A stretch of 64,000 bases of DNA from Limnoperna fortunei (GCA_944474755.1 OX104111.1:97134805-97198804); one strand, 5' to 3'. Shown: positions 35,896-47,905, counted from the first letter of the stretch. The notes: generated by a model not told the origin, from the letters alone. Translations and numbers: made by a program.

Positions 35896-37967
35896 CTATT
35901 TTTTCGCCTGAGTTAGCTGGTGTCCTACAGAATAACTCATTATTTTGTTCCAGTCTACTTTTGTTCTGCTCAAAGGAAGTTTTCGTCGTAGAGCTTTAAA
36001 CGTTGTTTCTGACATGGTCTAGTAATTATCATTTATTGCACTCTGAAAAAGAGATATAAAAACTCAATTATTAATACTGAGTGTGTAAGTTTGACTATAG
36101 TAACAGCGTATACAATTAGCTGGGCTAAACGATGGTTTTTCTTCTCCCAATTTTGTTGCAAGTTTTATAATACATACACTTTCATCTTTGCTTCATCAAT
36201 GTATACATGATCAAAGAGTACATCCCTACCTCAATTTAAAACTAACCCTCATTTGACTTGACTTGTGGAGGTTTTAATATCCTACAATGACAACTTAATG
36301 CCCTTGGTTGGACGGGACTAACCTATTTTTTACCTTGCCTACATGTACTTAGCAATGATTTTCTTTCTTCCTCTTGTAAGTGGGCCATTGTATTTAATTC
36401 CCATACAATGAATTATATTATTGTATCCAACCCTATATTGATACAACATATGTTAAATAAAAATATGATTAGCCTACAAATTTGAATTGCAAAAAATTTG
36501 TTTAAATGGAATCCTAATTAAACATCTTTTCTCTGAAGCAAAGTTAAACCCCCAAAAAATATCACTTTAATGATATGCAATGTTATCCCGCATTGAAGAA
36601 GGTAGGACAGTTGATGCTATCAAATCTCATTTGCTAAGGCTTGAGGATAACATTATTTAATGGATCTAACAAACAGCAATCTAACATTCATTCTGGTTAA
36701 ACTGACATATTAGTCTACAGTTAAATTACCTGATATTCTGCTTCTGAATCTAATACTATGTCTAATTCTTTTCCTGTTTGTTGATCTGACTGAAAAGATT
36801 TAACACCTAATTCTATTTGTAGTCTAGGAACAGTGTTGACAATATAAACAAAATTATACGCTGTTAAATCCTGAAGAGAAAAATATGTCATTAGTAAAAT
36901 GGTTGCTCATGGTTGTCCAGGCGTACTTTGTGTTTATATATATTTATACAAAACTTAATTTTTTGACAGATAAAGCACATGTCTGATAAATATACAATAT
37001 TAGTATATTTTCTGACAATGTACGAATATTTTTTTCTGCAACCAGAAAATGCATTAAGTACTAAAGGCAAACACTTCTAACCGAGTTTTTACTAAAAATT
37101 TTCGGCGCGTATTCGAGTAATAGCCTGACGTCACAAACAAATATCGTATTCGACAACAAGCCGTAAACCAGAACAGAATACTAAATATCGATAGAAGTAA
37201 GGACAAGAGAACCAGAAGATGACGTCATTATTTACAAATAAAGCTTTGCTTTATTCGTAGGGTCGTATTTGTATAGTTGAAGCGGTAGTTGCAGAATAAA
37301 ATAAATATGATTACTCTAATAATTATCGATCTCATACTACACTAACTGGTCTTGCCAAGTGTATAATAATGCAAGTTGCCTGTACCATATATAAAAGACC
37401 CATTTCTTCGCATTTACGTACCAATGACATAGATAGTATCTGTAATACATGTATTTTAGGTGATTGTATACACTAAGATAAACCTAAGGTGTACACAAAA
37501 CTACACTTCTGACACAGACAACTATGTAACAACATTTAATGTTACTTCTTCATACTGAACAGTCTAAGATACCACAACAAACACCATCAAAGTCTTGTGT
37601 ACAACAATTTACAGTTGTAATGATACAGATATTACATTTCTGTTTTGTCTCTTCTAATTGATCCTGATAATATTTCTGCTTTATCTCTTCTAATTGATTC
37701 TGATATGATTTCAATGTTAAGTTTGTCGAAAGAAAAAGCAGTTCCCAAGCTTTGATATATCACATTTATCTTTTGGTTTTACTGGAACTATTCTTAGGTT
37801 TTAGATAATAGATGAACATATAACGAAAATAACTGGTTTTTTTTCTTTTTGTGTTTGATTTTTCTCCATGTATAAACATGTGTTAAAATACGCACCGTAA
37901 CATTTAATTACTGTACAACTTCTTTAGAACTAACTAACTGCACATTACCATCTTCATAGTAATGGAC
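35896..37967 (-). pseudogene. truncated CAPZA copy: last three exons only
   Basis: Three minus-strand exon copies keep their AG/GT borders. 37896-37967 (72 nt) matches the [14 protein letters not shown] exon but has TAA at 37908-37910. 36730-36789 (60 nt) matches the SDQQT...EAEYQ exon with one codon lost. 35896-36042 (147 nt) matches the last exon but has TAG for Gln at 36019-36021 ([12 protein letters not shown]). Compared with the intact exons at 55345-55416, 54505-54567 and 53695-53841, coding and intron sequence have drifted to a similar degree. Upstream exons are absent, since the duplication ends near 38095. This is a dead partial duplicate of the neighbouring gene. Confidence 0.93.
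36991..37295 (-). mobile_element. ~300-bp dispersed insert absent from duplication copy 2
   Basis: Copy 2 runs straight through (near 54775). Here about 300 bp intervene, with ATTTTCTGACAATGTACGAA at one end and GACGTCA, TATTCTGTTCTGGTTTA (minus strand) and AATAAAGC blocks inside. A relative in the opposite orientation lies at 47600-47905. ATAAA on both sides may be the target duplication. Confidence 0.7.
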
Positions 37968-38689
37968 CTATAAAACATTGTACTGAATCAGTTGTGTACC
38001 ACTAATACATTTAGGTCACAAAAACAAATACAGACACATTAATCTTAAAATTTTGTAAATCTTGGTGTAGGTAAGAATAAGCAAAAGGAAAATATCAACT
38101 TAAGTTTTGTTAGAAAAATTCATCCTTGTTTGTTATAAAAAAAAAGAGAGATATTTATGTACTGCAAATCTACTATAGGAGAACTTTCTTACCTTACTGA
38201 AAACTTTAAATAATAAACTGTCTAACAAACACGTATTATATGCACCATGCCTTTACAAGGTACAAGCAAACCCAACAATTTCCCATTCATTTTATTTTAA
38301 TATAACGACTCACTGTCTTACGCGACTAATGACCATGTTTTCCGATCGCTTTTACTGAAGAAACCTGTCTAAAGCGACTTAAGTCATTAAACAATAAATA
38401 CACCCTGTCTGACGAAAAGAAGATTTGTAGACCACTGTCAAATTTCAAGCTTCTTCGGAAACTAAACTTAAGTTTGAAAAAATAAAAATGTTATCGTACT
38501 AGAAGCAACGTTTAGATTGCTCTGTCAATTTGAATAGTCGTCTATGTCGTTATTCGGTCTTATTCGGGTTGGAAATCGAGATGATTCTAACAACGTCATG
38601 TGTATTACATGTCCACGTCATTTTGTTTTACAAAGGACAATAACCAATACGAACCAGTGTACACTTGTTCTAAGCCGACCAGCATCTTT

Positions 38690-39789
38690 TGTGCTAATCC
38701 AAAATCCAAGATGGCGCCATCACAGGTCATAGTTTAACATTGAAACCTACGGCAAAAACATACAAACAACTTCTCAGAAACTGTTCCACACAATGAAGCC
38801 AAATTATGAAGAAATGACGGTTGGATAGTTATCTTAATATTTTGAGTTTTTGAAGCCAATTTTAAATTCAACATGGCTTCCAGGGCCACTAATGCGTTCT
38901 GATTGGCTGAATTTCAGAATTCTTCTTTTCATAAACCGTTTGCCAGATTTATTTGAAATTTTGCATAAATGTACCTTAGATGGTCCTCTGCAAGGTTTGA
39001 GTTTGTTGTGCTGATCCGAAATCCAAGATGGCTGCCATCGCAGGACTTAGTTTAGCATAGGACCCTAGGGGAAAAACATACAAACAACTTCTTCTCAGAA
39101 ACTGTTCCATACAATGAAGCCAAATTATGGAGAAATGATCGATGGATGTTTATCTTATTATTTTGAGTTTTTCGAGCCACTTGCAAATTGAACATGGCTG
39201 CCAGTGTCACTAATGGGTTCTGATTGGCTGAAGTTTCAAAAATCTTCTTTTTACAAACAACATGGCAGATTTATTTGAAATATTGCAATAATGTACATTA
39301 GATGGTCCTCTACAAAGTTTGAGTTCTTTGTGGTGATCCGAAATCCAAGATGGCTGCCACCGTGAAACACAGCTTAACATAGGACCCTATGGGAAAACTA
39401 TACAAACAGCTTCTTATCTGAAACTGTTCCTCACAATTAAACCAAATAATGCAGAAGTGAATTTTAGATGGAGCCGATAAGAAATTCAACATGGCTGCCA
39501 TAACTGCCAATGCCTTCTGATTGGCTGAAATTTTAAAATTCTTTTTCTCACAAACCGCTTTCAGAAGGATATGTGATATTGTATTGTAATCTACTAATTT
39601 TGGGGTTTTTTTGTTTTGATCCAAAATACAAGATTGCTGCCACCATGGACCGTCACTTAACGTGCTAACCTATGAAAAAACATAAAAAATGCTTCTTCTC
39701 AGACACTGTCCTACAAATTGCTGCTGATTGGAAATTCAAAACGTTTTATGTAAGTCAGGTGAGCGATACACGGTCTTAAGAGCCTCTAG
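38690..39789 (+). mobile_element. Helitron-like element with four ~300-bp tandem units
   Basis: ATCC(A/G)AAATCCAAGATGG blocks at 38697, 39014, 39336 and (worn) 39618 mark units of 282-322 bp. Each unit also has an AACATGGC block and a TTCTGATTGGCTGAA block. The 3' end, TCAGGTGAGCGATACACGGT then CTTAAGAGCC and CTAG at 39786-39789, matches that of the element at 30344. The left end is not clear and may lie nearer 38540. Open frames over it are not genes. Confidence 0.65.
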
Positions 39790-40425
39790 TTAATCACCCC
39801 TTGTGAAATCCCGAACATATGTTGGACCTGTGTTTACTTATGTGTCTAAATGAATTTTTATACAGCAGGAGGCCTTGCAGAGGTGATAATGTTGTGTAGA
39901 TTTTAGGCACTTCTGGTAGCCTGATATGTTTGAGTTATTACAAACCCGTCCTACCGCAAAAGACAGATTTAGAATATATTGATTTACAGTCTTTTTTGTT
40001 GTACTGGCAGAAAAAATCTTAGAGCTATTTTCTGGGAGTTGGTTGGTGAAGTTGAAGTTTTACATGTTACATTATAAGGTTCCGCCACGAAAAGTGTGTC
40101 CAAAACAAACAGTGTCCCGGCTGGCTTTATCTTTTTTCTTTTGAGGCATTTGATATTAGGCATGATTGTAGATCACTTTAAGGCAACTTGATGCATAGTA
40201 TGTTTGGTGAACCTCAAGGTAATGTTGCTTTTTGTGTAACAAATCTCTTTTGAAGAAGGATTTTGATATTTGGAATGTGTGTAGTTCATTTAAAGGCGAC
40301 GTGTTGCGCCACGTGGTTTGTGACCTTTTACATTGAACACACCCCTTATGGTCACATTATTTCTTTCTGTATGACAAAGTCTTTTCTTTATAGTTTATTT
40401 GTCAATTTTGAAGTACTATTTATTA
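39790..40425. other. non-coding stretch
   Basis: No gene or long dyad is seen. Confidence 0.4.
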
Positions 40426-40690
40426 TTTGGCTGTCACCATAATCGGAGGGTTCCCAGTGCTCTACCCACATAGCAGATTAGCGCCTCCCCGGGTGGCGGA
40501 TAGGGCAGACCCTCTCGTTGGGTGTTGTCAGGTCATTATACGGAAAGCCTGGCCAGGCTCGGTAGTAGGCATCGTGTCTGGAGACTGCCACGCTTCTTGC
40601 ACAATAAAGACCCCTTTTGTAAATTTCGAAACAGAGTAGGCTCATTGTAGCCGATACAAAATGCCCTACCCTATACTCTATAATTTTAAT
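40426..40690 (+). repeat. dispersed repeat family D, right part, inverted relative to about 10030-10240
   Basis: GGGTGGCGGATAGGG, GGTGTTGTCAGGTCATTA and the GACTGCCACGCTTCTTGCAC region align with the reverse complement of about 10030-10240. The 70-codon open frame over it is not conserved in the other copy. Confidence 0.65.
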
Positions 40691-42480
40691 ATTATTTCTT
40701 TCTTAATGACAAATTTGTGTCCGGGCATCTGTTCTTTCACTTTTCTAAACAACCTATGTACACAAAAAGGTCACGGCGGCAATATCCACTTATTCGCACA
40801 GTCATCTGGCTAGAGAAGAAGCGTCAAACATTAATTCTCTTCATAAACTCTATAACATATATCCTGACTTATCTGGAAGAAAAATGATATTGGTTTACAA
40901 ATACCGAGCATGCAATAGACGTTTTGGCTAAAAAAACTTAATTTATCTTTAAGTACACTTGTTCATGGTGTTAAGTAAAGTGTGTCATCTGCAGTGTTTT
41001 TGTTCATAATATATGTCATATAATTGTATAGGAATCCTTTCCTTTTCAGGTCAAAACACTTGACCTCCTGCTGGAAAATTGGCAGGCCACTAAAAGAGTA
41101 AATCACCACCAAAGCCTACGACCATGAAAAGTGATGTTTGAAATAAGTCCCGAAAAAAGTAGCAATTTCAGTGTATGGTTTTTCTACTCTCTATGTATTT
41201 AAAAATTAATTAAAAAAACTTATTGTATTTAAATCAAGCAAGAACTTACCACAATTTGTATTAGACTAAATTGTCACAGTGTCAAAGCTATCTGTCGTAG
41301 CGTTCTATGTTAAATCTGACAAGCAAAGTAGTATCAAGTATCACGATTGACCGACGTCTACAATTTTTATCAATCTAACAATAATGAGATGTGGATCTTT
41401 ATTCTCTCTGACTAGGAGTTTTTTTAAATTTAGATTTTTTTTTCAAACAAATAATCAGTCTAAATGTTCCATATGTAATGTTAAGTAAATTAATAAACCG
41501 ATAGACCTTTGACTGGACTGAAGACGACCATAATTTTTGCTGAAAAATTAAAAACTTTCAGTTTCTCATAACTGCAACCGCTGCTGTCTACTTTTAATGC
41601 ATAATGGGTATATAAACTGTATTCCTCGTTGGTTGTGAATTACATGTAGAATTATATGTTAAATCAGAGAACTTTATTTTCCTTAAGCATAAAAGCTTTA
41701 CTGTGTATTGCTGCTTGTTAATTCCACACAAGGTAGACAAGAATAATATTTAGTTAATAATATAAGTGAAACCAGCCACTAGCCCAAATAAAGTGCAAAC
41801 GCTCACGTGAGGTTTACAAAGACTATTACAAAACTTTAAAGACTATTTGTTTAAATTCGTAGGTTCGAATTTAACTGGTCTGAGAAAACTTTGCATTTCG
41901 CGGTTTTATAATTTGCTACAGAACACATGGCAAATGGTCTTTCGATAAGTATTAAAATTTGTAGTTTCTCGTCTCCACGGGATGCATGAACGGTTGATAC
42001 GGATCAAACAAATAATGACAATACTGAAACCCTAGATTATCGACAAATCAACAGACAAAAAATATTACTTTCTTATTGTTAATATTACACGCATATAATC
42101 CATATCAAACTTCTTTTCTATAGAAATCCTGCTGATGTAAAAAACGCTGTTTATGTTCATTTTTTAAACATTTTCCATCTTCATACAGTTGATGAATTTT
42201 ATATGAAAATTGATAAAATTAAGTTTAAGCAAGAATTATTATTACTATCTTGTTTCTTTTATAATCGAGATTTGCAGACAACTGCTTAATTTTTGATTTA
42301 TTATATATTAGGCATGCAGAATATGGTTGAACAGCAATCAATAAATCATAAATACCAGTGTTCTTTTTAAATGAGCAAGTTCATTTACCGTTTTTAAATA
42401 CAATAATTGCATCGCGATATACTGTGACATTTATAAAACAGAATATCCAAAAATTGCAATATACGCACAAGTATAACTAC
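40691..42480. other. AT-rich non-coding stretch
   Basis: No gene, large dyad or recognised repeat is seen. It lies downstream of the C1q exon, so part of it could be the 3' untranslated or intergenic region of that gene. Confidence 0.35.
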
Positions 42481-42665
42481 TTGTAGATATTTAATGATTG
42501 TTTGACTACAAGCGAGCAGTATCTTAACTGTATTCGGAAAGAGAACAAGATACAACAAATTGAGAAATTTGGATTAAGGATGCGTGTGCTATTAACTGAT
42601 CTTATTCCAGTGCAGCTGAAATATTGCTTGATGGACGTTAAGCATCAATTAATTAATCAATCAAG
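42481..42665. repeat. family D heads in inverted orientation
   Basis: GCGAGCAGTATCTTAACTGT at about 42515 is a plus-strand head. The reverse complement of 42600-42662 (ATTGATGCTTAACGTCCATC) is a second head on the minus strand. They flank about 40 bp. Confidence 0.55.
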
Positions 42666-43444
42666 TTAAAGACAAACATACAACATTTTGTAGTTGCAAA
42701 ACCGTTCTATGTTGGATCTAACAATTACAATCGGCCACTTCTGTAATGACAAGTGGAGCAGCATACTGTCGCATTTTTCGAAATAAGAAATTGTTATTGA
42801 AAGAATAATCTGTCGTTAATGTTCCATTCGCAACGTGCTTACATTTTTTTCAGGGGTTTTCATTACATTACGTGATCTGATAATGCATTCATCGATATAG
42901 CAGTAAATGGACCGAAGACCACCGGATTGTTTTTAACTTTTCTTACGTTTTTGTTTCTCGGAACTGTAACTATTGTGGTTCTCAAAGTATGCGATGAAAT
43001 GGCTCTGTAAAAAGTGTCTTTGTATTATAGGAACTAGTTGGTTCGAAAAAGAAATAATGTGTCCACTCTTTGAAATATATTGAAGTCTTTATCATGTTTA
43101 TCTATCAACAGGCAGAATCAACTTCACAGATAAGTCATGATATAACTAAAACTGTGTTCTCATGGGCTTGCCTTAACAACATACACTCTAAAATGTTCAA
43201 GATTCATTACTAAGTTTACTTGTCTGAGAAAGGTTCGTGGTTTTATAGGCTACTATCAGAACATCTGAAAGTATTAAAATCTGTAGTTGCCTGTTCCTTG
43301 CAAACTGCCTAAAAATTGCACAAGTATGTATTTGGTTAATTTATGCTATCACAGATTATCGCAAGATTTTTACAAACATTTTTAACGGGTTAGCACATTT
43401 ATAATTCTGGACTTTCATAAAAAATACATAGATATATAAACTAT

Positions 43445-43914
43445 TTATTGGTCACTAGTGATCAGCCTTCCAGCAAATGAACTCCTCCCGTTTGTATCAC
43501 TTAACACATGTCCATTCCCGGGGAAACTTGTGTGCGATCTAATATAGACACTGTCTCCTGAGTTGGCATGTATAACTACTGTTGTGCTCATTGTATTTTG
43601 AAGAGATGTGCATGCAGGCCCGTCAAAAAAAACAACGCCTTCTACCTCGCTGTTTCTAACAATTTCATAAGGACCCACTAAAGATTGCGTACATTCCATT
43701 CTAATCTTATAAGTAAACCCATAAACTCCACTCACGGGGACTATAAACGCACCAGTGAACGGACTGTAACCACCATTATAGCTAGTTTTAACGGTGTCAA
43801 ATATGAGTGTATGATGATTATTTATATTAATTATATGACTAAGATTAGCGTAAAATGCAGTTGATATTATTGGTGGAGAGACTGTTGTTCCGGTTCCTAT
43901 AATAAGCTGTCTTC
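43445..43914 (-). CDS. C1q-domain-containing protein, last exon
   Basis: Minus strand, from a TTTTAG|GAAG acceptor (43914) to a stop at 43445; 155 residues are encoded after a split codon. The whole exon is a C1q (gC1q) domain: AFYANLSHII at the N-side, DTVKTSYNGGYSPFTGAFIV, then GVYGFTYKI, VVIHANSGDSVYIR and SSFAGRLI. These are the jelly-roll signature positions of the family. C1q proteins of bivalves are mostly secreted, multimeric pattern-recognition lectins. The ligand cannot be told from sequence. The domain is complete and in one frame. The upstream coiled-coil exon at 44991-45572 is frame-broken, so the gene may be a pseudogene or have indel errors upstream. Confidence 0.85.
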
Positions 43915-44102
43915 CTAAAAGTAAAATCGACCAAATCCATTACCTTCGTCAAGAAGTATATATTTGTGGGTTTTCAAAATTGTATTGCCTTCTTTTTTAT
44001 GTGTTTTTTGCATACTTGTAAGTTTCCCTTTCAACTGTAATTTTAACCATCTGTTATCCCATGTCATACTCATGTTACTTAGTTTAAAAGTTTAACATGT
44101 CT

Positions 44103-44311
44103 TACCGTATAAGTGGTTTTTTTCGCGTGAGGGAAAATTTAGAGTTTTCATTAAAAAACTGTGTGTTTATTTTAACGTGAAGTTATTTTTGCGTTTCGTA
44201 ATCATAATGTCATTTGTCTTAATATTTCGCGCGTTTTTATTTTCGCGTTCCAACTTTTACCGCGAATAAAGCGAAAATTAAATCACCTCGAACAAAACCA
44301 CTTACACGGTA
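44103..44311. mobile_element. MITE with ~17-bp TIRs, in the C1q gene intron
   Basis: The left end TACCGTATAAGTGGTTTT is matched by the reverse complement of the right end (TACCGTGTAAGTGGTTTT). The unit is about 209 bp with TTTCGCG/CGCGAA blocks inside. TA borders fit a mariner-like origin. I recall similar ends in other bivalve genomes. No coding content. Confidence 0.8.
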
Positions 44312-44384
44312 TATGCATGAATTTCATATAAATATTGTATTTACTATGTCAATTTTTACGATTCACCTCGGTTAATGAAGCTAT

Positions 44385-44480
44385 AACTAGTGGTCAAGAG
44401 CGCTAGACATAATGGTGGCGAATGGGTGCCGCAGTGTCATAACTTCGAATCCCTATGATGGTAAGAAAACAAAACTTAAC
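44385..44480 (+). mobile_element. possible SINE head (tRNA-like)
   Basis: TAGTGGTCAAGAGCGCTAGA resembles an A-box region and ACTTCGAATCCC a B box. The usual SINE core does not follow. It does not fold into a convincing tRNA by eye, so I do not call a tRNA gene. Confidence 0.4.
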
Positions 44481-44864
44481 GATGTTAAAAAATGTATTCG
44501 AATCTAATTCTACGTGTGTTTGGCTTAATTTGAAAAATGTTAACAACTAGAGATGAACCACAGCAATTTTGTTATTACTTGTAAAATAGAGCGAAACAAT
44601 TACGAATATACAAACTAATATGAAACAAAATTAGATAAAACAACCTATCAACGAATAATAATTCAATATTATTTATTCATGAAATGCTCTTAATGCTACC
44701 GGTGTTACCTCTTGTTTCCTTGGTAATCGAAATATCATGACAATTGCAATGTATAAATCCGCAAAAGCCATAAAAGCAATTAAGACATTTGTTTGTTTTC
44801 AAATTACTTATGTAGCAAGATCAATTTGATTTAGATTTCTAGACAAAATTACATGTAGATATTG

Positions 44865-44945
44865 AATGGTTGTTTGACCTCTAGCGAGCAGTATTTTAAT
44901 TATGTCGAGGAAAAGAACAGTTTAAAGGCAAACAAATTTGGGGAA
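44865..44945 (+). repeat. family D head fragment
   Basis: GCGAGCAGTATTTTAATTAT and the following AAGAACAG...AACAAATT block align with the family D head at about 9880 and 42515. Confidence 0.5.
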
Positions 44946-44990
44946 TATTAATTACCAACCGAAGGAGTTCTTAAGGGAGGAAGAAGTTAC

Positions 44991-45572
44991 CTGGCCCTTT
45001 TCGACAATTACAGTTGTTAATAAATCATGTTCGCCAATTAATTGAAGAACTGTGTGTAACTGACATTTATCATACAGATTCATTAACATTACTATACCTC
45101 TATCATTTTTCAGGGAATTGCCAGTCGTAAAGAGGCTTCTGTTGGGTGTTGTAGTCTTCGCGCTGGACCTATGGGGTTGAAGTGTGCGGTCGCAACAGTC
45201 TTTCTGTTGCTTTGATATGATATCCATCAGTTTCATGGAGTTTGTTTCACATTTAATTTGCCGCGATGTCATAGTAGCTAACTGCTTTTTTACTGCCGTT
45301 ATTTCTTTTTTGTTGTCGTATAACAATGTTCTTTAGGGACTCCATTTCTTCCGTACGGATTTTCATATCTTCTTGAAGGCTTTCGAGTTGACATCTTTGG
45401 TTATGATTATGGATCTGAGTAACGAGAATTTCAATTTTATCTCTTACGTAGAAGAGTGTACATCTCCTTGAATTGTCCATCTATGATTGTTTGGTATTGA
45501 ATTGTTTCCTTGGATACATATTCACTTTCAACATTATTGAATAAAAAAACCAAAGAACACTGAAAACGACAT
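44991..45572 (-). pseudogene. C1q gene, N-terminal and coiled-coil exon, frame-broken
   Basis: On the minus strand a possible signal start (MSFSVFFGFFI at 45572) is followed, in other frames, by SEYVSKETIQ...FKEMYTLLR, then DKIEILVTQIHNHNQRCQ and RTEEMESLKNIVIRQQKR, then KKEITAVKKQLATMTSRQ. This heptad-rich stretch fits the coiled coil that precedes many mollusc C1q domains. Three frames are needed, so at least two indels are present. A CAG|GTAACT donor at 44991 could splice to 43914, but the phase does not match the third frame. Either the gene is decaying or the assembly has indels here. The link to the C1q exon is inferred from order, strand and family architecture. Confidence 0.6.
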
Positions 45573-45934
45573 GATTTTCCGTCCAAGAAAATCTTGTCAG
45601 TACTTAATAATTGAAAAGGCATTCAATTTTAGGTCTTTCTTATCTCAGAATATAAGGTCATATTAGAGACGTAGTAAATTGCAAGATAGTAAGAAGGGTT
45701 CCAGTGGTACTTTCCAAAGGGCTGTTTTGTGCCTCCAGAGACTAATGGGTAGGCCTTTTCAGTGTGTGTAGGGGTTAAGGTTAAAAAAAAGATAACCTGT
45801 TTTAGAAAGTGGTATTTCATATTTACCGTAAAGACCTCTTCTGTCGTTTTCATTTAAGGGCATGCGCATTGTAACTGCTTCACCTTTTAAACTTGTTCTC
45901 GCCTGGAACGTACCTAATATACTGTTTGCTGGAC

Positions 45935-46190
45935 CTTAATTAACCATTCTGTCAATCAATTACACAATAGAACTTTCCGACGGATGCAGGTTCGAGTATT
46001 ACTGTGGGAAGGGCGCATAAAACTTCAACTTAATTTATAAGGATTGTCAGTTTTCCTACCGCAAGTCGGGGAAAGGGGGTGTCTCCAGGTACTGCGGCTT
46101 CCTCCCCCACCCCCAATAAAAACTGGACGCAATGATACAGTTGAAAATTGCTGCAAGTGTCGTAACAACAACATTCAAACACGAGAAAAA
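45935..46190 (+). mobile_element. tRNA-derived SINE, near full-length
   Basis: GCAGGTTCGAGTATTACTGT is the B-box region. Core blocks TGTCTCCAGGTACTGCGGCT and CCAATAAAAACTGGACGC follow, and the tail GAAAATTGCTGCAAGTGTCG ends near 46185. Confidence 0.75.
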
Positions 46191-46411
46191 TAATCAATTA
46201 AAGATTGCATAACAGTTGATTGACATACGTTAAGCATACTTATCATTATCTGCTTTGTCCGGTTATTCCTTTCAATGTCTACTTGATTCTAAAGGTTACC
46301 CTCTACTAAATATGCAATCAGTTAATGTCGTATTCAAGAGTAGTGCCTTAAAGAACCAAAGTAATTCTTCTTAGTTTGTAATTCTGAATGAATCTGTTTA
46401 CAATTGAAAGT

Positions 46412-46634
<223 letters not shown>

Positions 46635-46936
46635 GTCCGGTGAGAAATATTTAAGCTATATTTAGGATAAAACCAAGTTATAAAACAATATATTAATTGG
46701 AGAAATAGGATAAACTCAATTGACAGGAAATTGTATCTGTTTAAAATGTCTTGCGTGTTGGGTGGATACAAAAAATGTAGCCTACTCGAAATATCCAAGA
46801 TCTGTCTTTTCGTTTAAGGAACATAGCATCCTCCAACATGTTATCAAATATGGTCCGCTTTTTGTATTTATGAAATCCACCCATTTGCGCGAGAGCATCT
46901 GTGTGCACTTCGCTATATGCTAATTATCAGTAGCCT

Positions 46937-47185
46937 TTCATGTCACAATTGTTAAAATCATCCCGATGGAAAAAAAATTATGCATGGTGTACAAAGTATC
47001 GGCTTACTTTTTAAAAGCATCGGCTTGCTTTTTGTATCTGTTTTTTTTCTATCGCGATACTTGTTAAAAGCATCACGATGTTTTTGAAAAAACATCATGC
47101 ATAAAATGAAAAATTATCTCAAAGCTTTTAACAAGTATCGCGATAGAAAAAAACAAGCCGATAGAAACATAATAATTGTGACATG
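46937..47185. repeat. foldback with perfect 27-bp inner arms
   Basis: TTTTCTATCGCGATACTTGT plus TAAAAGC (about 47048-47074) is the exact complement of 47126-47152. Outward, ATCGGCTTG/CAAGCCGAT and TGTCACAATTGT/ATAATTGTGACA also pair. Part of the right arm is repeated directly at 47300-47365 (AAGCCGATAGAAACATCACA). Confidence 0.85.
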
Positions 47186-47439
47186 ATCGATCAGGCGGAT
47201 GAAAAAAGCAAGCCGATACTTTTTACAATGCATAAAGTTTTTTCCAACAAGTATCGAGATGCTTTTCAAAATTATAGCGAAGCCTTTTAAGAAGTACCGC
47301 GATGGTTTAACAAGTATCGGGAAAGAAAAACGCAAGCCGATAGAAACATCACAATTGTGACAGGAACGGCCACTGATAGCTGATAATAACCTCATGAAAG
47401 TATGGTAAGACATAAGTGTATTTTGTTGTTAGCGTTACA

Positions 47440-47560
47440 ATGAATTGGATTATATTTAGGAGAACAAGTTAACAAACAATAAATCAACAAGAAAAGGGGT
47501 GGGGCATAGGAAACATAACTTTGACTACCCCTGCACTGGATAAGTATGGAGTATTGGGTA
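47440..47560 (+). repeat. family D segment
   Basis: GAACAAGTTAACAAACAATA and about 80 bp after it, to AAGTATGGAGTA, align with 9915-10005. Confidence 0.7.
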
Positions 47561-47599
47561 ATGTCGGCACGTATTATGACAATGCAATCAGTTTATTTG

Positions 47600-47905
47600 C
47601 TGTCCAATAAAGGTAGCGGTATAACATTTGCTTTATTCGGCACTTCAGAATAAAGTCTCCTGTTACCCTTGTCCTCGCCTCTTACCATATATAGTCAAAA
47701 TACTATTGTTATTCTGTTCTGGTTTATGACATGTTTTCGAATACGATATTTGAATGTGACGTCAGACTATCATGATAATACTCGCTCAAAATTTTAAATA
47801 AAAATCGTCTAGAAGTGCACCTCGTCATGTTTACCATTAGTGTGATATATAATTCAGTGTTCATGATTAAAACCATATTCGTACATTGTCAGAAAATATA
47901 CAATT
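47600..47905 (+). mobile_element. relative of the insert at 36991-37295
   Basis: AATAAAG, TATTCTGTTCTGGTTTATGA, GAATACGATATTTG, GTGACGTCAG and TTCGTACATTGTCAGAAAAT follow in the same order as on the minus strand of 36991-37295. The last block is repeated inverted near 47995-48015. Confidence 0.7.

Larger units (their letters stand above)
27990..38095 (+). repeat. segmental duplication copy 1 (CAPZA 3' region)
   Basis: Colinear and highly similar to 49290-55535 in the same orientation, apart from insertions. Landmarks: ATCCTGTGCAG...CAATCTCAAGAATC near 28050/49510; AATGAGAGGCAACA at 28645/52085; AATAGTAAACAAATGACTAA near 29025/52670; the last three CAPZA exons at 35896-37967/53695-55416. This copy carries a 5.85-kb transposon (29300-35145) and a ~300-bp insert (36991-37295) that copy 2 lacks. 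Confidence 0.92.

Noticed and set aside
44385..44480. tRNA gene
   Set aside because: Only A- and B-box-like words are seen; the arms do not pair convincingly, and it looks like a SINE head.
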